Positions 8,676-12,877 of a stretch of 12,877 nt of DNA are shown here, piece after piece. The DNA is from Candidatus Peregrinibacteria bacterium CG11_big_fil_rev_8_21_14_0_20_46_8 (GTDB taxonomy: Bacteria > Patescibacteriota > Gracilibacteria > UBA1369 > UM-FILTER-53-11): assembly GCA_002796025.1 (NCBI GenBank), contig PCVQ01000063.1:21391-34267 (forward strand), in the 5' to 3' direction. The position numbers were made by a program, and so were the translations under genes. Positions within the stretch are counted from its first letter, which is position 1. The number at the start of each line of letters is the position of its first letter. The notes beneath the pieces were generated by a model that saw only the letters and a program-made list of their open reading frames with translations, had not been told where the DNA came from and did no database searches.

Positions 8676-9695
8676 TTAAATACCTGTGAAGCGGCGCGCA
8701 ATAAACGTACTGACAATTCCAAATGCGCTATAAATAACAATTAAACCGATAAGTGCCCACTGCATTATTTTTTTTGCTTTTCCGATTTGATCGTCCTCGC
8801 CGGCTGCCAAAATGTAGCGCAAGCCGCCGTACATTAATGTTAAAAGTGCTACAGGTCCGGCTACTGCTGCAATAATATTGGTAACGCTGGCGATTTCGCG
8901 CGTGAGCTGATCGATATCGATCCCCGGACGGACGGCATCGCTTGTAAGCGAACCCTGTTGGTCGATTTTAAAGAAAATTTTATTAATAAATGTATTTGCA
9001 AAGACAATAAGTATAAGTCCGATTGCACCGATGCTTAAACTCTTTGTCGCTTTAGTTGTCTCTTCTTCATTATGTCCTTGAGTAATAAGCACTAATGCGC
9101 TTCGTATTACAAAGAGCACCGCCACGCTGCCGATAGTGTATTTAATAAAGGTGATTGCGATTTTAACTGTTCGTGAGAAAAGTTTACTTCGCTGCACTGC
9201 AACATTTGGATCTTTTAAGAAACCGCCCTTCTCGAGCTCAACAATTTGTGCAATTTCCCCGGATAGGCCAACCACAAAGAGTCCGACAATGGCAAAAATA
9301 AGCGTTTTGATTTCTTTGGTGTAGACCTCTTCGTTGCCTTGTGAGGCAATGAGTTTGATCGCCGAAATTACAATCATCAGTGTGGCGACTGCGCCAATCA
9401 TGATGCGTACAATTCGTACTATGCGTCCGGTTAAGCTCTTTGCAATGGCAACGCCGTCGCCGCTGCCTTCAGGGCAGGGGAATACACCGCAGAGTCCGCG
9501 CGGTATTGGAATGAATCCCGCACTCGCAACTTCGGGCCCATTTGTCAGCCATAATGCAACTGCCATGAGTGGCAGCACGAGAAGCGCTTCCTTAATAAAC
9601 GCTCGCTGGCGCTCGGTCAGCCCTAATTTCGGGCTTCCCTCGCTGGCTCGCGGTCGCGCCGTGCGCTCCTTTATTTTTTGAGTTTTTAGACGCAT
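8676..9695 (-). CDS. Membrane protein with three tandem pilin-like (VirB2/TrbC-type) modules, first gene of the cluster
   Basis: The 339-residue product has a long basic N-terminus (1-36), a hydrophobic segment at about 37-59 that may be a signal peptide (VASA/GF) or anchor, and a short segment with one cysteine pair (C69, C74). Three two-helix modules follow at about 88-150, 172-238 and 264-330. Their loops are ASQGNEEVYTKEIK, TQGHNEEETTKATK and AAGEDDQIGKAKK, and the third copy includes YGGLRYILAAG. The plan matches the downstream gene, though the two proteins differ in sequence, implying an old duplication. Single-copy relatives are VirB2/TrbC-like pilins of type IV secretion systems. The ATG at 9695 sits about eight bases after the predicted transcription start, so the mRNA would be almost leaderless. 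The role within a surface or secretion complex is inferred from the shared module and gene order. Confidence 0.85.
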   Translation of the reverse strand: MRLKTQKIKERTARPRASEGSPKLGLTERQRAFIKEALLVLPLMAVALWLTNGPEVASAGFIPIPRGLCGVFPCPEGSGDGVAIAKSLTGRIVRIVRIMIGAVATLMIVISAIKLIASQGNEEVYTKEIKTLIFAIVGLFVVGLSGEIAQIVELEKGGFLKDPNVAVQRSKLFSRTVKIAITFIKYTIGSVAVLFVIRSALVLITQGHNEEETTKATKSLSIGAIGLILIVFANTFINKIFFKIDQQGSLTSDAVRPGIDIDQLTREIASVTNIIAAVAGPVALLTLMYGGLRYILAAGEDDQIGKAKKIMQWALIGLIVIYSAFGIVSTFIARRFTGI

Positions 9696-9709
9696 AAAAA
9701 TATCCGTCT

Positions 9710-9718
9710 ATTATACCA
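9710..9718 (-). promoter_or_regulatory. Extended -10 promoter element for the pilin-like gene cluster
   Basis: Reading leftward, TGGTATAAT combines a perfect TATAAT (9710-9715) with the TGn extension. No good -35 hexamer lies at the usual distance, which an extended -10 can tolerate. Transcription would start near 9703, about eight bases before the ATG at 9695, giving a nearly leaderless message. Confidence 0.65.
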
Positions 9719-9728
9719 GAAAAATCAC

Positions 9729-9757
9729 TTGCAGAAAATCCCTACTTGCGGTACTGT
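9729..9757 (+). promoter_or_regulatory. Possible promoter for the secE-nusG-rplKA operon
   Basis: TTGCAG (9729-9734), 17 bases, then TACTGT (9752-9757) gives a moderate sigma70-like match upstream of secE. An alternative is TTGGCC (9762-9767), 16 bases, TTATCT (9784-9789), which would start transcription nearly at the secE ATG. Neither is strong; some promoter is expected here because the gene to the left is divergent. Confidence 0.35.
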
Positions 9758-9762
9758 TCGTT

Positions 9763-9780
9763 TGGCCTTGGGCCATTTTT
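9763..9780 (+). terminator. Short hairpin plus T5 in the secE leader (possible attenuator)
   Basis: TGGCC (9763-9767), loop TTG, GGCCA (9771-9775), then TTTTT. This is the shape of a small intrinsic terminator on the plus strand, yet no plus-strand gene lies upstream in the window. If transcription starts near 9764 the hairpin would be at or near the 5' end of the mRNA. It could be an attenuator, a 5'-end stabiliser, or chance; five base pairs is short. Confidence 0.3.
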
Positions 9781-9798
9781 GAGTTATCTCACCATACT

Positions 9799-10020
9799 AT
9801 GGCAAAAAATTTCCTCTCTCAGTACTTTATAGACAGCTGGCACGAGCTCGACAAAGTTACCTGGCCAACTCGAAATCGCGCAATAAATGTTTGTATTCTT
9901 GTAATTGTATTTGTCTTTATCTCTGCAGCGGCAATTGCAGGAATCGACTTTGTATTTAACTTGGGATATCGTGAGCTGCTGGATTTGGCAGCTCAGTCAC
10001 CGTCTCCTGAATCTCTCTAA
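9799..10020 (+). CDS. secE: Preprotein translocase subunit SecE
   Basis: This 73-residue protein has one membrane helix (about 29-57), preceded by the amphipathic segment with the SecE signature ELDKVTWPTR at 16-25. SecE clamps SecY and is essential for the Sec channel, through which the signal-peptide-bearing surface proteins encoded on the opposite strand would be exported. The short single-helix form is usual for most bacteria, unlike the three-helix E. coli protein. The C-terminal tail after the helix (about 16 residues, ending SPSPESL) is hydrophilic. Position immediately upstream of nusG is the conserved bacterial order. No Shine-Dalgarno precedes the ATG (CACCATACTATG). Three bases separate the stop from the nusG start. 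Confidence 0.95.
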   Translation: MAKNFLSQYFIDSWHELDKVTWPTRNRAINVCILVIVFVFISAAAIAGIDFVFNLGYRELLDLAAQSPSPESL

Positions 10021-10023
10021 TAT

Positions 10024-10569
10024 ATGGCAAAACAAGCACTTGGTACCGGACGTAACTGGTATGTGATCCACACATATTCGGGCTATGAGGATGCAGTTCG
10101 CGAAGCAATGCTTCAGCGTATCGAATCTACGAATATGCAGGATTATATTTTTGATGTTGTTGTTCCAAAGGAGAGTCAGATCGTTATTAAAAACGGTCAG
10201 CCAAAAGAAGAACAAAAGAAGCTTTTCCCCGGATATGTACTTGTAGATATGATCGTAACCGATGAATCTTGGTATGTAGTGCGAAATACACCCAATGTTA
10301 CAGGTTTCGTCGGATCCGGTACTATTCCGGTTCCGGTCTCTGCAGAGGAGTGGAAGGTGGTTAAGACGCGCATGGGCCAGGTTGAGCCGAAGTTTAAAGT
10401 TGACTTTAATGTCGGCGACAATGTTATCGTCTTAGACGGACCGTTTGTGAACTATGATGGTATTATTAGTTCGGTTGATGAAGAAAAAGGTAAGATTAAA
10501 GTTATGATTACAATCTTTGGACGGGAAACACCGGTAGAGCTCGACTTTACGCAGGTGAAGAAGAAATAA
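10024..10569 (+). CDS. nusG: Transcription termination/antitermination factor NusG
   Basis: The 181-residue length is typical. The NGN domain (about 11-118) begins NWYVIHTYSGYEDAV and contains the conserved LFPGYVLV (67-74) and WYVVRNTPNVTGFVG (83-97). The C-terminal KOW domain (about 124-180) contains FNVGDNVIVLDGPF and the hallmark IFGRETPVELDFTQV. NusG binds the RNA polymerase clamp, suppresses pausing and, through KOW, links polymerase to Rho or to ribosomal protein S10. All core motifs are intact and no extra domain is inserted. The start is three bases after the secE stop without a Shine-Dalgarno, so translation is probably coupled to secE. It stops at TAA. Confidence 0.97.
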   Translation: MAKQALGTGRNWYVIHTYSGYEDAVREAMLQRIESTNMQDYIFDVVVPKESQIVIKNGQPKEEQKKLFPGYVLVDMIVTDESWYVVRNTPNVTGFVGSGTIPVPVSAEEWKVVKTRMGQVEPKFKVDFNVGDNVIVLDGPFVNYDGIISSVDEEKGKIKVMITIFGRETPVELDFTQVKKK

Positions 10570-10620
10570 GGCCGATAGCGGTTGCACTATAAATTACATC
10601 GCGTTAACCACCTCATTTGC

Positions 10621-10631
10621 AGGGAGCGACT
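10621..10631 (+). promoter_or_regulatory. Shine-Dalgarno sequence that fixes the start at 10632
   Basis: AGGGAG at 10621-10626 lies five bases before the ATG at 10632. It is the only clear Shine-Dalgarno motif before any gene in the window, and it argues against the in-frame TTG at 10617 as the start. Confidence 0.6.
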
Positions 10632-11291
10632 ATGAATAAGTTCACAATCTTTACCGTTATACTTGCTGTTGCAGTTACTACTGTGATTGCTGATTTGAGC
10701 GTACGCGAATATTTGGGAGCGGAAGATACCGGCGGCCAGACAAATGTATTGGCAACTGAAGCGCCTGAGACAGAAACAACCGATCCTGATCCTGCAGATA
10801 CGACTGAGGCGGAGCCAGTTACTGAACCCGAGGAGGTTATTCAGCCAAAAGTGGTAGTTGCGCCAGAGCCCTCTCCGCTTACTCCAGAACTCATTTTACA
10901 GGCCGGTATTGGAGAAAAAGTTGAAGAAGAGCTCTTTGAGGGCAAGATTTATAAACTTCTCGATATCACGGCAACGCCAATTTCCGACGCCACATACTAT
11001 GAGATGTCGGTTGAAAATATTGCTGTAGCAAGTATTAGCGAAGTTGTGCTTCAGGATGAAATTCGCGCACTTCAGCTCTACATGCTCTTGCAAAATAAAA
11101 CGAAAACCTTTATAGATTTGACCCTGAATGAGACGAATGCCTATGGCGACCGCTCGTTCTATATTAATCACGCGAAGAAGCCGGATGAGGCATTTCTCAC
11201 CGTGAAGATAAAAAACCGCCTCTATAGTATTGCCTATCTCAAGCTCTATCATTCAGAAGTAAAGAAGATGATCGAACTCTTGAGCGCTTAA
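10632..11291 (+). CDS. Unrecognised membrane-anchored or secreted protein between nusG and rplK
   Basis: I do not recognise this 219-residue protein. Residues 4-20 are hydrophobic (FTIFTVILAVAVTTVIA) and act as a signal peptide or N-terminal anchor. Residues about 35-85 are a low-complexity spacer rich in Glu, Thr, Pro and Asp with TEAPETE-type runs. Residues about 86-219 look like a folded mixed alpha/beta domain, with strand-like stretches such as GKIYKLLDITATP, FIDLTLNE and AFLTVKIK, and a final helix (SEVKKMIELL). There are no cysteines and no catalytic motif that I can identify. The layout suggests an extracytoplasmic domain held off the membrane by a flexible tether. It interrupts the otherwise conserved secE-nusG-rplK-rplA order and has 62 bases upstream, enough for its own control region, though no convincing promoter is visible. 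An unknown envelope role is all that can be said. Confidence 0.8.
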   Translation: MNKFTIFTVILAVAVTTVIADLSVREYLGAEDTGGQTNVLATEAPETETTDPDPADTTEAEPVTEPEEVIQPKVVVAPEPSPLTPELILQAGIGEKVEEELFEGKIYKLLDITATPISDATYYEMSVENIAVASISEVVLQDEIRALQLYMLLQNKTKTFIDLTLNETNAYGDRSFYINHAKKPDEAFLTVKIKNRLYSIAYLKLYHSEVKKMIELLSA

Positions 11292-11319
11292 TTCACTACA
11301 TTTCTAATCCCAAATCACT

Positions 11320-11751
11320 ATGGCTCCTAAGAAAGTAAAGACCATCATTAAGCTTCAAATTCCTGCGGGTAAGGCGAATCCAGCGCCGCCGGTAGGTCCT
11401 GCACTTGGTCAGCACGGTGTGCAGATTCAGGATTTCTGCAAAAAGTTTAACGACAAAACCGGCAAAATGGGCGATACGGTAGTGCCGGTAGAAATTACGG
11501 TTTTTGAAGACCGTACTTTTACGTTTATTACGAAGGTTGCACCGGCCTCATTTCTTATCCGCAAGGCTGCGGGTGTACCAAAGGGCTCTGGCGAACCTAA
11601 TAAAAATAAGGTTGGTAAATTGAGCAAGGCACAAGTAAAAGAAATTGCCGAAACCAAGATGCCCGATCTGAATGCTGTCGATCTTGATAGCGCAATAAAA
11701 ATTATCGAGGGTACGGCACGCTCTATGGGAATCGATGTCGAACGCACATAA
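11320..11751 (+). CDS. rplK: 50S ribosomal protein L11 (uL11)
   Basis: The 143-residue length is typical. The N-terminal domain carries the signature PAPPVGPALGQHGVQIQDFC (21-40), which binds translation factors. The C-terminal RNA-binding domain (about 72-143) includes KVAPASFLIRKAAG and ends with the conserved GTARSMGI (131-138). L11 binds the GTPase-associated region of 23S rRNA at the base of the L7/L12 stalk. It precedes rplA as in nearly all bacteria. The start ATG lies 28 bases after the unknown gene, with no Shine-Dalgarno (AAATCACTATG). I saw no clear copy of an L1-binding site in the short leader. Confidence 0.97.
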   Translation: MAPKKVKTIIKLQIPAGKANPAPPVGPALGQHGVQIQDFCKKFNDKTGKMGDTVVPVEITVFEDRTFTFITKVAPASFLIRKAAGVPKGSGEPNKNKVGKLSKAQVKEIAETKMPDLNAVDLDSAIKIIEGTARSMGIDVERT

Positions 11752-11807
11752 GCGCTCTTCTCTACTCCCTTTCTCCTTAACTCCTCTAACTCCTTATCTC
11801 CCTCCAT
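11752..11807 (+). other. Pyrimidine-rich spacer before rplA
   Basis: Of 56 bases, 47 are C or T, and there is no G from 11755 to 11807. CTCC/CTCCT units recur about six times, including two copies of TAACTCCT. There is no Shine-Dalgarno; the tract instead resembles the anti-Shine-Dalgarno sequence. Function unknown. Confidence 0.5.
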
Positions 11808-12500
11808 ATGGCTCACGGAAAAAAATATCGTAATGCAAAAGATCTTATTGAAGATCGTCTTTATCAGCTCGATGAAGCAATTGCGCTTCTTAAAAAAACA
11901 GCAACAACCAAATTTGATTCAAGCTGTGAGGTACACATGAATCTCGGTATCGATCCGCGTCATGCCGATCAAATTGTTCGCGGAACGGTTGCTATGCCGC
12001 ATGGTACCGGAAAAAAGGTCCGTGTAATCGCATTTGTGACTGACGCACGAGTAAAAGAGGCGAAAGATGCCGGTGCATCCGAGGCCGGTCTTGAAGATCT
12101 TGTAAAGAAAATTGAGGACGGCTGGCTCGACTTTGATGTTGCGGTTGCAGAGCCCGCTGCCATGAAGCATCTTGGTAAGATTGCAAAAACGCTCGGTCAA
12201 AAAGGTCTCATGCCGAATCCAAAAGCCGGCACGGTTACTCCGGAAATTACCAAAACAATCGGAGAGATTATTAAAGGTAAGGTTGAGTTCCGAGTCGACA
12301 AGCTCGCAAATTTGCATAACATTTTTGGCAAAGCTTCTTTTGACGAAGCAAAGCTGCTGGAGAATGTTAAAACCTATCTTAAAGCGATTGTGCAGGCAAA
12401 GCCAAGCGGTGCCAAGGGCGTATATGTAAAGAGCCTGACGCTTACTACCAGTATGGGGCCGGGAATTAAGATCGATCCGGCAGCGACAAATTCGCTGTAG
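11808..12500 (+). CDS. rplA: 50S ribosomal protein L1 (uL1)
   Basis: The 230-residue length is typical. Conserved motifs are LGIDPRHADQIVRGTVAMPH (46-65), then GTGK, GLMPNPKAGTV (133-143) and SMGPGIKID (215-223), all core L1 RNA-binding regions. L1 forms the mobile stalk beside the ribosomal exit site. In several bacteria it also represses its own operon by binding rplK-rplA mRNA; no such site is evident here. L1 is reported missing from some CPR lineages, so its presence narrows the host slightly. It stops at TAG and is the last plus-strand gene seen; rplJ and rplL do not follow. Confidence 0.97.
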   Translation: MAHGKKYRNAKDLIEDRLYQLDEAIALLKKTATTKFDSSCEVHMNLGIDPRHADQIVRGTVAMPHGTGKKVRVIAFVTDARVKEAKDAGASEAGLEDLVKKIEDGWLDFDVAVAEPAAMKHLGKIAKTLGQKGLMPNPKAGTVTPEITKTIGEIIKGKVEFRVDKLANLHNIFGKASFDEAKLLENVKTYLKAIVQAKPSGAKGVYVKSLTLTTSMGPGIKIDPAATNSL

Positions 12501-12536
12501 TTAAGGGCGCTTGAACGCTAGTTTTGTCTCCTGATT

Positions 12537-12877
12537 TTAGCTCTCCTTTGCGTGGTCTTGCTCCAGTTTTAGTGTGCTGTTGAGCGTGGTGATTGCGACT
12601 TCTATTTGATCGTCGTCTGGCTGGCGTGTCGTTATGTGCTGCGTCCAAATGCCCGGCGCAACAAGCAGTCGCACCAGTGCATGGTCACGGTATTTTGCGC
12701 TCCACTTTAAAATTTCATAACCGATGCCGGCGATGAGCGGAACCACGGCAAGGCGGCGCAGCAAATTGAGCGCGAATTCAGGATGGCGGGGGACAAAGGT
12801 ATAGACCACCATGCTGGTTAGCAGTACGAGGATAAGAAAGCTGGTACCACAACGTGGATGGCGAGGGGAGTGTTTGC
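12537..12877 (-). CDS. DUF1385 (YqhQ-like) membrane protein, C-terminal part; N-terminus beyond window
   Basis: The frame is open through the right edge, so an apparent ATG at 12812 is internal. The visible 113 residues begin HSPRHPRCGTSFL, then a membrane helix (FLILVLLTSMVVYTFV), then LNLLRRLAVVPLIAGIGYEI and APGIWTQHITTRQPDDDQIE. These match my recollection of the C-terminal half of the DUF1385 family, predicted multi-helix membrane proteins of unknown function (YqhQ in Bacillus). The HPRCGTSF motif with His and Cys, and the family's proposed metal dependence, hint at an enzyme, but no activity is established. It is convergent with rplA, 36 bases away, with no strong terminator between them. 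Confidence 0.88.
   Translation of the reverse strand, partial: KHSPRHPRCGTSFLILVLLTSMVVYTFVPRHPEFALNLLRRLAVVPLIAGIGYEILKWSAKYRDHALVRLLVAPGIWTQHITTRQPDDDQIEVAITTLNSTLKLEQDHAKES

Noticed and set aside
1..9695. A complete conjugation or type IV secretion locus
   Set aside because: No VirB4, VirD4, VirB11, relaxase or other secretion gene is visible; only pilin-like membrane modules are present.
10570..10620. Promoter before the unknown gene (TTGCAC at 10582, TATAAA at 10588)
   Set aside because: The two elements overlap and no partner hexamer lies at 16-18 bases from either.
12501..12536. Possible terminator GGCG-CTTGAA-CGCT followed by AGTTTTG after rplA
   Set aside because: The stem is only four pairs including a G-T wobble and the T run is short; too weak to call.
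1..12877. tRNA, rRNA, CRISPR or insertion sequence
   Set aside because: No cloverleaf, rRNA signature, regularly spaced direct repeats, transposase or terminal inverted repeats were seen; the PKD repeats are protein-level domains.

Overview
The window looks like chromosomal DNA of a Patescibacteria/CPR-type bacterium. The support is indirect. It has compact spacing and almost no Shine-Dalgarno sequences. It has several membrane proteins built from the short two-helix 'GNEEL-GKAKK' module that resembles VirB2/TrbC-type type IV secretion pilins and is common in CPR genomes, plus very large PKD-domain surface proteins. A Peregrinibacteria-like lineage is a guess, not a conclusion. All complete genes read with the standard code and stop at TAA or TAG; none uses TGA.

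Minus-strand half (1-9695): five genes read leftward from a divergent promoter region near 9700. Two genes (8676-9695 and 7648-8673) each encode three tandem pilin-like modules. A SemiSWEET-type small sugar transporter (7293-7634) follows. A separate promoter (7234-7263) and a short palindrome-bearing leader then precede a giant 1768-residue protein (1883-7189) with a signal peptide, one pilin-like module, about nine PKD-like domains and a C-terminal membrane anchor. A second PKD protein (1-1860, cut by the window edge) has a Pro/Gln-rich N-terminus, three membrane segments including a variant of the same module, and at least five PKD domains. Together they look like an uncharacterised cell-surface assembly: a membrane base of concatenated pilin-like modules carrying long PKD stalks. 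Secretion, adhesion or host contact are possible jobs, but no secretion ATPase or other machinery is present here.

Plus-strand half (9799-12500): a conserved housekeeping operon secE-nusG-X-rplK-rplA. X (10632-11291) is an unrecognised membrane-anchored or secreted protein lodged between nusG and rplK, and is the only gene with a clear Shine-Dalgarno sequence. SecE completes the Sec channel, NusG is the transcription elongation factor, and L11 and L1 are the two large-subunit stalk proteins. Instead of rplJ-rplL, the operon ends against a convergent DUF1385 (YqhQ-like) membrane protein gene (12537 to the window edge).

There is no gene-free stretch longer than 300 bases. The largest gaps are about 100 bases (7190-7292 and 9696-9798), and both appear to hold promoters. 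I saw no tRNA, rRNA, CRISPR, insertion sequence or attachment site.
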